Assembly (NCBI RefSeq): GCF_003254055.1
Contig: NZ_QKZT01000008.1
Coordinates: forward strand, 124,001-188,000
Source: Algoriphagus chordae
Lineage (GTDB): Bacteria > Bacteroidota > Bacteroidia > Cytophagales > Cyclobacteriaceae
Direction of reading: 5' to 3'
Length of the DNA stretch: 64,000 nucleotides
Shown here one piece after another: positions 27,561 through 37,145 of this stretch (position 1 is the stretch's first letter; each line of letters opens with the position of its first letter). The notes beneath the pieces were generated by a model. That model made no database searches, was not told where the DNA came from, and worked only from the letters and a program-made list of their open reading frames with translations. The position numbers were made by a program, and so were the translations under genes.

Positions 27561-28922
27561 TCATCTTTTATAATTAGCTTCTATCCTATCAAGCTGCCTT
27601 TTTAGCTCATCCCGGTCATATATTTTTCCTTTCATTACTACCATAAATGGCTCTTTTAAGGTATTCAGATCTTCCAAAGGATTGTTCTCTACCAGCACAA
27701 AATCAGCCGAGGCCCCGGCCTTAATAACTCCCCACTGCCCTTCTTGCTCAAAATATCTCGCTGGATTTACAGATCCAGATTTCAAAATCTCATAATTTGA
27801 CATGCCTGCTTTCGACATCAATGCTATCTCATGATGAATAGAAAAACCGGGTACATTAAAAACCTGTGGTGAATCCGAACACATCAAGACTGGAACTCCA
27901 GCTTCATGAAGGGTCATTAATAATTCATTCCTGAATTCCAGATAAGGCTGCACATTCTCCTTTGTCAAAACACCAGCTTTCTCATACGGAGTCTTGGCAT
28001 TGATCCAATTTTGAACTTGCTCTGCAGACATGTATTTCATTTCTGGAACATTTCGATAGTCTTCTGCAGGTGTTGAGCCAAAATACCGGTCAAAAAGTGT
28101 CAAGGTCGGTGCGATCCATGCCTTAGTTTCCAAAGTTAAATCCACCAAAGCCGGAAGCTTGCTCAGATCAGTCTCATCGACCAAAAGCATGGTGAAAGGG
28201 CCAGCGATTTTAGAATCCAATACTCGAGAATAATCTGGTATCAGGGCTTCAATGTAGCCATCCATATGCTCGATTGACTTGTAGCCACCTTTTAAACTAG
28301 CTTCCAAGCCAACATTCAGAGACACATGGCCACCAAAAGGAATCTCAAGTTCCTGCGCAGTCTTGGAAATTGCCAAAAACTCATCCATCTCCAATCCAGG
28401 ATGCAATTTCAAGTGATCATATCCCGTAGCTTTTTCATCTCTGACCATCTGCTCAGCTTGTGTAGGTGAAGAAACTGATCCCCCACTAAATGAAGGTCCA
28501 GACAAAAACAATCTAGGCCCATCCAGTTCGCCTGCATCTATTCTAGCTTTGAGAGGCAAATGCGAAGCATGACCGATCATTCCTCGCACACGCAATACAC
28601 CATTGGCCAAGTACAGCCACATTGCCTCCTCTTGGAGTTGTGTGTCACCATTTTGAGCAACAGGGATATGGGAATGAAACTCTGCCAATCCTGGATACAC
28701 ATAAGCTCCCTTGCCGTCTATGACCAGCTTACCATCAAAATCGAAAGGCTCAGACATGGAGGTAATGTTGAGGATTTTGCCATCCCCCACCAGAATTGCC
28801 TGATTCCTGAGCAGCTCCTCATTCTCCATGGATACAATATTCACATTGGTGATAAGATAATTCTGAGCATTCCCAGAAGAAAGGAAAATCAAGGAAAATA
28901 GTGCCAAGAGTAGTTTTTTCAT
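27561..28922 (-). CDS. Secreted metal-dependent amidohydrolase
   Basis: 453 aa. Signal peptide 1-19 (SSGNAQ). Imidazolonepropionase-like amidohydrolase superfamily: first metal pair HSH in YPGLAEFHSHIP, Lys in HLKLHPG, His in FGGHVS, His in IEHMDG and Asp in LMCSDSPQ; the small beta-sandwich formed by N- and C-terminal ends closes with GASADFVLVENNPLED. All five metal/catalytic positions are present, so it should be active, probably on a cyclic amide or dipeptide-like compound. Substrate not assignable. Confidence 0.88.
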   Translation of the reverse strand: MKKLLLALFSLIFLSSGNAQNYLITNVNIVSMENEELLRNQAILVGDGKILNITSMSEPFDFDGKLVIDGKGAYVYPGLAEFHSHIPVAQNGDTQLQEEAMWLYLANGVLRVRGMIGHASHLPLKARIDAGELDGPRLFLSGPSFSGGSVSSPTQAEQMVRDEKATGYDHLKLHPGLEMDEFLAISKTAQELEIPFGGHVSLNVGLEASLKGGYKSIEHMDGYIEALIPDYSRVLDSKIAGPFTMLLVDETDLSKLPALVDLTLETKAWIAPTLTLFDRYFGSTPAEDYRNVPEMKYMSAEQVQNWINAKTPYEKAGVLTKENVQPYLEFRNELLMTLHEAGVPVLMCSDSPQVFNVPGFSIHHEIALMSKAGMSNYEILKSGSVNPARYFEQEGQWGVIKAGASADFVLVENNPLEDLNTLKEPFMVVMKGKIYDRDELKRQLDRIEANYKR

Positions 28923-29210
28923 ATAAAAAGCTGAAGATGAGAAGGATTCAAGTTCGTATATAAACTAACTTAAAGCAATTCTTTCCTAAAAAATCATCAA
29001 CTAGAACTGAAAAAGTCTTTCCAAATTATTGCTACTAATGACAGATTGATTTGAAGACACCGAAAATTGATCAGTTTGAGAAATTCGAGAACCTTTCGAA
29101 TTCGAGACTCTCGTCTCTCAAGTGCTCAAGGTGACCAAATTATGGTTCCATACCAAATTACTGTCATTTCATTATTGTATGTTCAAAGATTAATTAAAAC
29201 TCAGTATCAG

Positions 29211-29705
29211 TTATTTACTGCTGCTTGGGACCTTCAAATACCTGAGCGATTCTGATAGCATTTCCTCAGGAGTTTGATTAATACTCAGTTTGAGTCCATA
29301 GGATGGCTCTTCCCAAGTGGCAAATTGCGAATCCAGCATTCCAGCTTTCATATAGTGGTTTTTGCGGGCAAGCATCCTTCTCCAAATCAAATCTCTACTT
29401 CCTTTAAGATGAATCCAGTGCACTCCTTCATTGACCATCAGAATTTGTCTGTAACTTTCTTTCAAAGCAGAACATGCCAATACCGCACCGCTGTTTTTCT
29501 CAGACTTGATCAAAAGCTCCGCTAAGGCATGTAACCAAGGCATCCTATCAGCATCATTTAAAGGATGGCCCTGTGACATTTTTTCGATATTTTCTTTAGG
29601 ATGAAAATTATCTGCATCAAAAAAAGGTAGATCCAAGGCCTCCGCTAAGCCAGACCCAATAGTTGTTTTGCCTGTTCCTGAGACTCCAGTGACGATTATT
29701 AGCAT
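29211..29705 (-). CDS. gntK: Gluconokinase
   Basis: 164 aa. Phosphorylates gluconate to 6-phosphogluconate with ATP in the cytosol. The P-loop is GVSGTGKTT at residues 7-15; DADNFHP, NDADRMPWL and CSALKESYR are the gluconate-binding and family signatures. Length fits the short GntK/IdnK type. KDPG aldolase (eda) is encoded 4 kb away, but no 6-phosphogluconate dehydratase is in the window. Confidence 0.95.
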   Translation of the reverse strand: MLIIVTGVSGTGKTTIGSGLAEALDLPFFDADNFHPKENIEKMSQGHPLNDADRMPWLHALAELLIKSEKNSGAVLACSALKESYRQILMVNEGVHWIHLKGSRDLIWRRMLARKNHYMKAGMLDSQFATWEEPSYGLKLSINQTPEEMLSESLRYLKVPSSSK

Positions 29706-30113
29706 GCACGAAAGTTAAGAAAAAAAATCTCAGATAGTCAAAGGCTAGCTCTGACAAGAAAAAGTACTTCAATTACACTTTCTTAGTATGGCTAAGGATT
29801 AAGAAAGCCCCTATCAAACAGAGAAAAATGCAAAGATGCAGCTGAATCCAAGCAACTATTTGCAGTCAAACACAAGTCTTAGAACTTTCAAGATTAAACT
29901 TTCATAAAATTTTTATTAAAGTTCGTTTTATTAAAAAACATTTTTTAGATTTGTTTAAGTATGTTAGCAAAGTGAAAAATGTATAGATGCTAGCTTTTGA
30001 CCTGATAGTCTCTTAGACTTTCGATTCAAATAATCATCATAACACATTGACTGACTACTACTTAATAACAGAATGCAATAAATAGTCCCACTAAATAAAC
30101 CTGCTCAAACAGT
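29706..30113. other. Intergenic region with tandem repeat and -7 box
   Basis: No gene is seen in these 408 bases. A perfect direct repeat TTTTATTAAA occurs at 29911-29920 and 29926-29935, and TAGATTTG (29946-29953) fits the -7 consensus, with no good TTG at the expected distance. This would be the regulatory region of the NagB-like gene, with a 5' leader of about 150 bases that has no obvious riboswitch. Confidence 0.4.
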
Positions 30114-32441
30114 ATGCTAAGTAAGTATCCGCTTTCAGAAGTTGAAAAAAGTTTTCTTAAGGAATCTGGTGTTGAGAAGATCAGCACACTTATTCCATAC
30201 CTTCAAGTTGACAATTTTCCTAAACTAGGCTTGCTAACTGCTTGCCGATTTTTGGAATGGGCAGCTGCAAATCCAGAAGGTGTTATCAGTTTACCAACTG
30301 GTAAGACACCCGAATTTTTTATCAAGTGGACGCAGTTCCTACTTGAAAACTGGGATAATAAAAAAGGTAAAGAAGTTCGCGAAAAATATGGTTTAGGTGA
30401 CACCAAAAAACCTGTTTTGAAAGATCTGACTTTTGTACAGATTGATGAATTTTATCCGATTTCTTCCAAGCAGAATAATAGCTTTTACGATTACGTAAAT
30501 AAGTTCTATATCCAAGGTTTCGGTTTGTCCAAAGAAAAGGCAATCCTAATCAATTCTGATGAGATCCCTCTGGCAAATGGTCTTCACTTCAGCAAGGTAT
30601 TCCCAGACTTGAAGGTTGATCTTTCCTTGAGATTCAGAGATCCTCAGAATGAAGAAGAAAAACTACAGCAGCAATCTATCTACATGATTGACCAGTGGTG
30701 TGGAGAATACGAGCAAAAAATTAGAGATGCTGGCGGAATAGGCTTCTTCCTCGGTGGTATTGGCCCAGATGGTCACATTGCCTTCAACACAAGAGGTTCT
30801 CACATGTTCTCTGTTACTAGATTGACAGAAACCAATTTTGAAACTCAGGCGGTAGCAGCTGGTGATCTTGGGGGAATAGAGATTTCTTCCAACAGACTTG
30901 TAATTACGATCGGCCTAGACACTATTGTTTACAATCCAGATGCAGTAGCAATTATCATCGCAGCCGGTGAAGCAAAAGCAGGCATCGTAAAAGATTCCTT
31001 AGAAACACCGCTTAACAACGTCTTCCCAGGTACAGTTTTACAAAAGCTGAAAAATGGTAGATTTTACGTCACCAAAGGTGCTGGTGTAAAACTGACAGAT
31101 TCGGTAGATGCATACTATGAGAAAGGCGAATGGACTTGGGAAAAGACAGAACGATCAGTAATTGACCTGTGTAAGAAGCTAGGCAAATACGGTCATCGTA
31201 TTAAACTATCAGATCTTAAAGCTGATAAATACACCAAATTGATTCCTGATTTGTCTGAGGACACTGTAAATCAAGTGATCACAAGCATTGAAAACAAGCT
31301 TTCCAAAGGGCTTGAACAAGAACGAAACGAGGTGTTGCTGCATACAGGACCACACCACGATGATATTTCATTAGGTATCCTTCCGCATATCACCAACCAG
31401 CTGCATGAGCCAACTAACGAAGCTCACTTCTCTGTATTGACTTCTGGTTTCACGGCTGTGACCAACACATTTGTAATCGATACGCTCCAGTCAACCAAGA
31501 GACTTTTGGATGAGGGAAAAATTCAAATGGTCCACTACGATGACTTCTTTGATGTCGGCTACAAACTAAAGACTGACAAGGATGTTTATCACTACCTAAC
31601 CAATGTAGCGTCTGAAAATGCAAATGCTAGATTGAGAGGACTTTGCCATCGAGTAGTTCGAGCTTTGGTGATCGTCTATGACATCAAAAACAAAACTCAA
31701 CTTAGAGAAACAATCAATGAGGTCATCAGTATTCTAAAGAATAGCTATGATGGTGAGAAAAACTCTTCCAAAATCCAGAAGCTCAAGGGCATGATTCGGG
31801 AATTTGAAGAAGAACTGGTATGGGCTCACTTTGGTGTTCAGGTGAAGAATGTGCATCACCTCAGACTAGGTTTCTATACTGGGGATATTTTCACAGAACA
31901 ACCAGACAAAGATCGCGATGTAGAACCGATCGTGGAAATGTTTAGAAAAGTTAACCCTACGAAGATTAGTTTAACGCTCGATCCAGAAGGTTCTGGTCCA
32001 GACACTCACTACAAAGTGCTTCAGGCAACTGCTGCAGCGGTGAAAAAGTGGGGAGAGGAAAAAGATATTTCTGATCTAAGAATCATCGGTTACCGAAATG
32101 TCTGGTTCAAGTTTGAGCCACATGAGGCCAATGTAATCGTTCCTGTTTCTCTTGGTGATATGTCAGTAATGGAAGATTCCTTTGCCAATTGCTATATGAG
32201 CCAGGTAAACGCTTCATTCCCGAGTTACTCTCACAATGGTAAATTCAGTACCGTAGCGAAGAGAATCTGGGTGGATCAGCTTGATGCTATTCAGCTTTTG
32301 CTAGGCAAAAACTTCTTCTACCAGCATGAGAGAGCCAAAGTTAGATCTAGTCATGGATTGATTTTCTTCCGAGATATGAATGTGGAAGAATTCCTAGCTA
32401 CCGCAAGAGAGCTAGAAAAGTCTATAGAAGGAATGCTTTAA
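30114..32441 (+). CDS. NagB-like / PIG-L deacetylase-like fusion
   Basis: 775 aa, cytosolic. Residues about 40-360 are a NagB/6-phosphogluconolactonase fold: ISLPTGKTPEFF, VQIDEFYPI, and GGIGPDGHIAFN. The Asp-His pair of NagB's DGHIAFNE is kept, but the following catalytic Glu is Thr (FNTRGS). From about 405 the chain continues in a PIG-L/LmbE-like domain with LLHTGPHHDDISLG, a variant of the AHPDDE metal site. Bacteroidota often encode NagB fused to this domain; this long version is a distinct paralogue. Deamination of glucosamine-6-phosphate is possible but not safe to assume. A ROK kinase follows after a strong terminator. Confidence 0.85.
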   Translation: MLSKYPLSEVEKSFLKESGVEKISTLIPYLQVDNFPKLGLLTACRFLEWAAANPEGVISLPTGKTPEFFIKWTQFLLENWDNKKGKEVREKYGLGDTKKPVLKDLTFVQIDEFYPISSKQNNSFYDYVNKFYIQGFGLSKEKAILINSDEIPLANGLHFSKVFPDLKVDLSLRFRDPQNEEEKLQQQSIYMIDQWCGEYEQKIRDAGGIGFFLGGIGPDGHIAFNTRGSHMFSVTRLTETNFETQAVAAGDLGGIEISSNRLVITIGLDTIVYNPDAVAIIIAAGEAKAGIVKDSLETPLNNVFPGTVLQKLKNGRFYVTKGAGVKLTDSVDAYYEKGEWTWEKTERSVIDLCKKLGKYGHRIKLSDLKADKYTKLIPDLSEDTVNQVITSIENKLSKGLEQERNEVLLHTGPHHDDISLGILPHITNQLHEPTNEAHFSVLTSGFTAVTNTFVIDTLQSTKRLLDEGKIQMVHYDDFFDVGYKLKTDKDVYHYLTNVASENANARLRGLCHRVVRALVIVYDIKNKTQLRETINEVISILKNSYDGEKNSSKIQKLKGMIREFEEELVWAHFGVQVKNVHHLRLGFYTGDIFTEQPDKDRDVEPIVEMFRKVNPTKISLTLDPEGSGPDTHYKVLQATAAAVKKWGEEKDISDLRIIGYRNVWFKFEPHEANVIVPVSLGDMSVMEDSFANCYMSQVNASFPSYSHNGKFSTVAKRIWVDQLDAIQLLLGKNFFYQHERAKVRSSHGLIFFRDMNVEEFLATARELEKSIEGML

Positions 32442-32456
32442 TAGAAAAAAAACCAG

Positions 32457-32494
32457 GCATTGGCTGATTGAAAACTCGATCAGCCAATGCTTTT
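32457..32494 (+). terminator. Strong terminator after the NagB-like gene
   Basis: GCATTGGCTGAT (32457-32468) pairs perfectly with ATCAGCCAATGC (32479-32490), 10-base loop, then TTTT; A-rich on the other side, so it may work both ways. Confidence 0.92.
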
Positions 32495-32528
32495 GTAATA
32501 AACCTAACAACCTTATTATTAGTAGCGA

Positions 32529-33389
32529 ATGGAAAAAGCCATTTTAGGATTAGACATCGGAGGCACCGGAATTAAAGGTGGTGTACTAATTAATGGACAC
32601 TTGGAAGATATCCGATCCATTGCTACACCTGCGAAGGAAAGTAAAGCTTTTATTCTCGAGACAATCGCAGAATTCATAGAAACATATTTGGAATATGATC
32701 TAGCGGGGATAGGTATTGGTATACCAGGCTTAGTCGATGTGAAAGAAGGTATAGTTTTAGGACTATCCAATATCCCAGCTTTTCAGCATGTGGAGCTAAA
32801 GAAATTTTTATCGGAGCGATTTTCAAAGCCGATTTTCATAAATAATGATGCCAATTGCTTTGCTTCTGGTGTCCATAAATTCGGTGTGGGACGCCAATTC
32901 AATCATCTAGTTGGACTGACCTTAGGAACTGGCATTGGAGGCGGTATCGTCATCAATGGCCATCTATACAGCGGAGTCAATTCAGCGGCAGGAGAATGGT
33001 GTAGTGCAGCGTATTTAGAGCATGACTTTGAGCATTATTGTAGTGGGAAGTTTTTTGAAAAATACTACCAGAGTAAACCAAAAGCGCTTGCCAAACTTGC
33101 ACTCAAAGGTGATCCAGTTGCCATTCAAGCATTCGATGAATTTGGACATCATTTAGGGGAATTGATCAAGCATATATTGTATGCCTTGGCTCCAGAAGCT
33201 ATAATTTTGGGAGGTTCGATCAGAAAGACCTACCCACTATTCAAAAAATCAATGTTCAAATCATTGTCAACATTCAGCTATCCTACCGTACTGGAAAGAC
33301 TACAGATTTTACCTTCAGAAATGGATGAAACTGGAATTCATGGGGCTGTAGCCTTGGTAGAATTCGAAAAGGAAGTTGTTACTAATTAA
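32529..33389 (+). CDS. ROK-family sugar kinase without zinc motif
   Basis: 286 aa. ATP-binding GLDIGGTGIKGG (residues 7-18), the GIGIPGLVD block, catalytic Asp in INNDANCFA and the TLGTGIGGG loop are all present, so it should phosphorylate a sugar such as glucose or an amino sugar. The usual CxCGxxGC zinc-binding segment is replaced by an EHDFEHYCSGKFFEKY segment with a single Cys. Its position after the NagB-like fusion suggests an amino-sugar role. No helix-turn-helix precedes the domain, so it is a kinase rather than a repressor. Confidence 0.9.
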   Translation: MEKAILGLDIGGTGIKGGVLINGHLEDIRSIATPAKESKAFILETIAEFIETYLEYDLAGIGIGIPGLVDVKEGIVLGLSNIPAFQHVELKKFLSERFSKPIFINNDANCFASGVHKFGVGRQFNHLVGLTLGTGIGGGIVINGHLYSGVNSAAGEWCSAAYLEHDFEHYCSGKFFEKYYQSKPKALAKLALKGDPVAIQAFDEFGHHLGELIKHILYALAPEAIILGGSIRKTYPLFKKSMFKSLSTFSYPTVLERLQILPSEMDETGIHGAVALVEFEKEVVTN

Positions 33390-33414
33390 AGGTTAATTTG
33401 GTTTGTGGTTTAGA

Positions 33415-33446
33415 AAGATGGCTTTTCATAGGGCCATTTTTTTTTT
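33415..33446 (+). terminator. Terminator of the ROK gene
   Basis: ATGGC (33418-33422) pairs with GCCAT (33433-33437), extended by weak pairs, then a run of ten T. Confidence 0.8.
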
Positions 33447-33538
33447 GCCTAAAAGCTTTTTCCCCAGTTATGTATATCCGCTTTTCTACCAGTAAGGTGG
33501 CAAAAGCAATGTAAGATATGTTAAACTTAAAAATTGAG

Positions 33539-33640
33539 GCCACTTCAGCCTGTCCCGTTAGTACGGGAGTCTTCGGTCATCGGTCTTCCAGCCTGATAAG
33601 CAAAGAATCTAAGGTGACTGGCTTCATTGCGGATAATCAT
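33539..33640. repeat. Third copy of the palindromic repeat family
   Basis: Lies in a 318-base gene-free gap (33390-33707). TCCCGTTAGTACGGGA (33553-33568) forms a perfect 6-bp stem with TAGT loop and is followed by AGTCTTCGGT, whose complement ACCGAAG also follows the copy at 24069. The remaining bases show no coding potential. Confidence 0.55.
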
Positions 33641-33707
33641 ATTCCCAGTATATCAGAACGCTTCAAAAATCCCTAAAAGCGATTCTTTAGTCAGATGAAT
33701 TGACAAC

Positions 33708-34358
33708 TCATTCCTCAATAAATGCAGCTATCTCAGCTTTGATACCTTCAAAGTGTTTTTTCAAACCCTCGTAATTTCCCGCTTCTACCAACTTTTTATC
33801 TATCAATGAACTGCCCATCCCTACCCCTATCGCTCCCGCTTCAAAGAATGATTTGATATTTGACTTTGACACTCCTCCAGTAGGAAGCAATTTGACTTGA
33901 TCCAAAGGCCCTAGCACATCCTTGATAAACTGAACCCCCAATTGGGTAGCAGGGAAAAGCTTTACGGCTGAGGCTCCCAGAGACCAAGCTTTATGGATTT
34001 CGGTAGGAGTATAAGCACCGGGGAAAATCGGGATATTCTCATCTACTGCATGCTCGATGACCGTCTCATCTATAATCGGAGTCACTATAAACTGTGCCCC
34101 TGCATCAATAGCCTCTCTAAGTTCGCTCAATTTGCACACCGTGCCAGCTCCTATATTTAGGGATGGGAATTTGCTTCTCAGCGTATTAATCATCGAAGCA
34201 GCCCCAGGAGTATTCATGGTGATTTCCAGCGTAGTAAATTCAGCATCTTCATAAGCCTGAGCTATTTTCAGAACAGTTTCAAGCGCTTGCCCTCGAATGA
34301 TCCCTACAATTGGTGCCTCCTTATAGCGTTTCCAAAAAATTGAAGTTGAAGTTTCCAT
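33708..34358 (-). CDS. eda: KDPG/KHG aldolase
   Basis: 216 aa. Splits 2-keto-3-deoxy-6-phosphogluconate to pyruvate and glyceraldehyde-3-phosphate (and the hydroxy-oxoglutarate reaction). Landmarks: VGIIRG, the catalytic Glu in TLEITMNTPGA, GAGTVCKLSEL, the Schiff-base Lys in VKLFPATQLG and LLPTGGVS. Length is standard. With gntK it completes part of an Entner-Doudoroff route for gluconate, although edd is not in view. Confidence 0.96.
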   Translation of the reverse strand: METSTSIFWKRYKEAPIVGIIRGQALETVLKIAQAYEDAEFTTLEITMNTPGAASMINTLRSKFPSLNIGAGTVCKLSELREAIDAGAQFIVTPIIDETVIEHAVDENIPIFPGAYTPTEIHKAWSLGASAVKLFPATQLGVQFIKDVLGPLDQVKLLPTGGVSKSNIKSFFEAGAIGVGMGSSLIDKKLVEAGNYEGLKKHFEGIKAEIAAFIEE

Positions 34359-34520
34359 GTGGTTTTGGGTTGCTTGATAAATGGGTGGTTGATTCTACAA
34401 GATAAAAACTGCCAGCTGAAGTTCAAGTAATATATTCAAGGCAGGTAGGAAAGCTAAATTTTCCAGATTAAAGCAAATCCTATCAATTTCAAAGAAAGTC
34501 CAGGGCAGCGTCAAAACCTA

Positions 34521-34551
34521 AAAAGCCCAATCCTAAATTAGAATCGGGCTT
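34521..34551 (-). terminator. Terminator of the S9 peptidase gene
   Basis: AAGCCC (34523-34528) pairs with GGGCTT (34546-34551), with further imperfect inner pairing (AATCCTAA/TTAGAATC); on the minus strand four T and more follow. It lies about 45 bases past the stop codon. Confidence 0.75.
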
Positions 34552-34596
34552 AGTTTGATGTTCAATTTCAAATTAGAAACTTCAACTCTTTTTTCA

Positions 34597-37074
34597 CTAT
34601 TTCGTCAGCGGTTTATCACGCTGCATTTCCATCATATCTACAGGCGGAGGAGTATTGTCTCCTAGCAAATGCTGCACAAAGTAATCCCCACTTCTCCAGA
34701 AGAAATACTCTGTCATATCTCCATAGCCATGTCGTTGATCTGGAAGAATAACCAATTCAAATCGCTTACCTGCTTTGATCAGCGCCCTAGCCATGCGTAT
34801 GGTATTGGCTGGATGCACATTGTTATCTGCTCCTCCATGAGAAAGCATCAAGTGTCCTTTTAGGTTTTTGGCCAGGTCTGGATTCTTGTCTATCTGATAG
34901 ATAAAAGTCGTATCTCCTTTAGCATTGATCTGTTCTTTGACGCCATGATGTTTTTCCGACCACCAGCGATTGTACACGCTATTGTCATGATTTCCAGCAG
35001 AGGAAACAGCCACTTTGAAGAAATCTGGGTAAACCAACATTGCCGCTGTGGACATAAATCCTCCACCTGAATGCCCATGAATTCCCACTTTTGATTTATC
35101 GATAAAATCATATCGATCTGCCAACTGCTCCACAGCAGCTTTTTTATCCGCCAAACCATAATCTCTCAAATCTCCATAGCCATAATTATGATACCACTTG
35201 GAGCGCCCAGGATGTCCTCCTCTATTTCCTAGCGTGATCACCACAAAACCAAATTGTGCCAATCGATCCGTTCTATCCATTCTTGCCGAAAAAGCCTTGT
35301 CTACAGCTTCAGTTTGCGGTCCAGGATAGACATATTCTATGATTGGATATTTTCGGGTTGAATCAAAATCAAATGGCTTATACATCACACCGTACAGGTC
35401 TGTGATACCATCATCAGCTTTGAAGGTAAAAGGCTCTGGGAATTGATAGCCTGTGGCAAAAAGATTAGACAAATCAACTGTCTCCAAATCCATCACCTTG
35501 TTACCAGCCTTATCTTTCAGCACGGCTACTGGGGTAGTATTGACTCTGGAATAATTATCTACAAAGAAGCTGGCCCCATCGTTGATCTCACTGGAATGAT
35601 TGAAATCTCCAGAGTTCAACAGAGAAATCGAACCTCCATCCAAGCTGACACTATATAAATGCTCGTAGTATGGATCTTCACCTTTTTCTCGGCCATTTGC
35701 TACGAAATACAACTTCCTGCCTTTCTCATCCACTCTCGCTACTCGATCTGTGTGAAAAGCCCCTTCGGTCAACTGACGCTTCAAGCTGCCGTCCTTGCCA
35801 TAAAGGTAAAAATGCCCCCAACCATCACGCTCAGACCACCAGACAATTTCATTGTCCAAAATCTCAGGTTTCAAGAAGTCAATGTAGGTGTTACTACGCT
35901 CTTCTATCACCACTTCCTTTTCATTGGTTTTCAGGTTCCACCTACAGATATCTACACGCTTCAAATCTCTGGAAGTGATGGAGAAATAAAACTCATCCAA
36001 GTCGCCAAGCCAAGTTGTTGCTCGAAAATCATCGTCTCTGGAGCTTTCAGTGGCATTGGTATTATAAATATTGAGAGACTGATCCTTGAAGGTAGCCACA
36101 GGTAAATTGGATAATTCTTCCGAACCAAACGAGTAATGAAGCAAATACGTAATCGGCTGCTCCTTATCGCCAGGCATTGCATATTTATAGGTTTCCAAAG
36201 TAGGTCTTGGGTTCTTTGTATTATGAAGTACCCATAGCTCTTTCACTTTGCGCTGATCAGTTCTGGTCATTACAAACTGCTCCGAATCAGCACTCCAATA
36301 TGCCCCTGCACGCTTGCGCTTATCCTTATTTTTTTCTGTCTCTTCGTTATCCTCACCTCTTCCGCTAAAGCCGTATTCGAAGTCTTCCTCCCCATCCTCA
36401 GTCAACTGATGTTCTACAATTGTACTATCCTTTTCATCTTTAACAGCTTTCAGGAAGTTTTCCTTATCCATCCAGTAGAGATTATTTTGCTTCGCAAAAA
36501 GTACTTTGGAAGAATCTGGAGATATATTCGCCCAAGCCAGACGCTTAGGATCTTTCTCTGCATCTACTATTTCTGTGAGCTGCTGATTGCTGATGGAGTA
36601 ATGAAAAACAAAGGTCTTTTTCTCCATTGAATCTTTCTTGCTCTTATCTTTCTCCTTGATTTCCGCCCAGTCCTTTTTCAGCACCTCTTCTGTGCCTTTC
36701 ACCTTGAACTTGATGGTGTTTTCATCTTCTAGAAACTTCAAATCATCCAACTCCAGATGCTGACCATCTACAGGATCCTTGGTGATTTTAGTGATCTCCA
36801 TCGCCAGTTTATCCTTATCAAACAATTGAGTTTTGGTCTTTTTTACTGGATCTACCAGATACCAGTTTTTACCATTACTAGTTTCAAACTCATACCAAAA
36901 CCGATCGGACTTCTTTAACCAATGTGGATCAACTCGAGTAGAGAAAACCAGTTTTTTCATTTTCTCAGGAGAAAATCGAGCTACCAATTCATAATTGCCT
37001 TTGTAAACCTGCTCTTGCGAAAAGCCTGTTTGCAAAGTCATCAAAAATACTAATGCGAGTAATGTTTGCTTCAT
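34597..37074 (-). CDS. S9 family peptidase (dipeptidyl-peptidase IV type)
   Basis: 825 aa. Signal peptide 1-19 (TGFSQ); an eight-bladed DPP-IV N-terminal propeller (to about 560); alpha/beta-hydrolase domain at the C-terminus with the triad Ser669 in GHSGGG, Asp750 in HGGADNNVH and His782 in DQRHGYG. All three residues are intact. It should remove dipeptides from exported or environmental proteins in the periplasm. A Lys/Glu/Asp-rich stretch around residues 235-260 is an inserted acidic/basic loop not usual in the family. Divergent from nrfH. Confidence 0.93.
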   Translation of the reverse strand: MKQTLLALVFLMTLQTGFSQEQVYKGNYELVARFSPEKMKKLVFSTRVDPHWLKKSDRFWYEFETSNGKNWYLVDPVKKTKTQLFDKDKLAMEITKITKDPVDGQHLELDDLKFLEDENTIKFKVKGTEEVLKKDWAEIKEKDKSKKDSMEKKTFVFHYSISNQQLTEIVDAEKDPKRLAWANISPDSSKVLFAKQNNLYWMDKENFLKAVKDEKDSTIVEHQLTEDGEEDFEYGFSGRGEDNEETEKNKDKRKRAGAYWSADSEQFVMTRTDQRKVKELWVLHNTKNPRPTLETYKYAMPGDKEQPITYLLHYSFGSEELSNLPVATFKDQSLNIYNTNATESSRDDDFRATTWLGDLDEFYFSITSRDLKRVDICRWNLKTNEKEVVIEERSNTYIDFLKPEILDNEIVWWSERDGWGHFYLYGKDGSLKRQLTEGAFHTDRVARVDEKGRKLYFVANGREKGEDPYYEHLYSVSLDGGSISLLNSGDFNHSSEINDGASFFVDNYSRVNTTPVAVLKDKAGNKVMDLETVDLSNLFATGYQFPEPFTFKADDGITDLYGVMYKPFDFDSTRKYPIIEYVYPGPQTEAVDKAFSARMDRTDRLAQFGFVVITLGNRGGHPGRSKWYHNYGYGDLRDYGLADKKAAVEQLADRYDFIDKSKVGIHGHSGGGFMSTAAMLVYPDFFKVAVSSAGNHDNSVYNRWWSEKHHGVKEQINAKGDTTFIYQIDKNPDLAKNLKGHLMLSHGGADNNVHPANTIRMARALIKAGKRFELVILPDQRHGYGDMTEYFFWRSGDYFVQHLLGDNTPPPVDMMEMQRDKPLTK

Positions 37075-37145
37075 AGTTGTGCTATTTGAGTAAACGAATC
37101 TAATTTAAAGCATAAAAACTGTTAGCACCATTAATGTAAAATCTA

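Noticed and set aside
34057-36630. Several open frames opposite eda and the S9 peptidase gene
   Set aside because: All are antisense shadows of strongly conserved genes.
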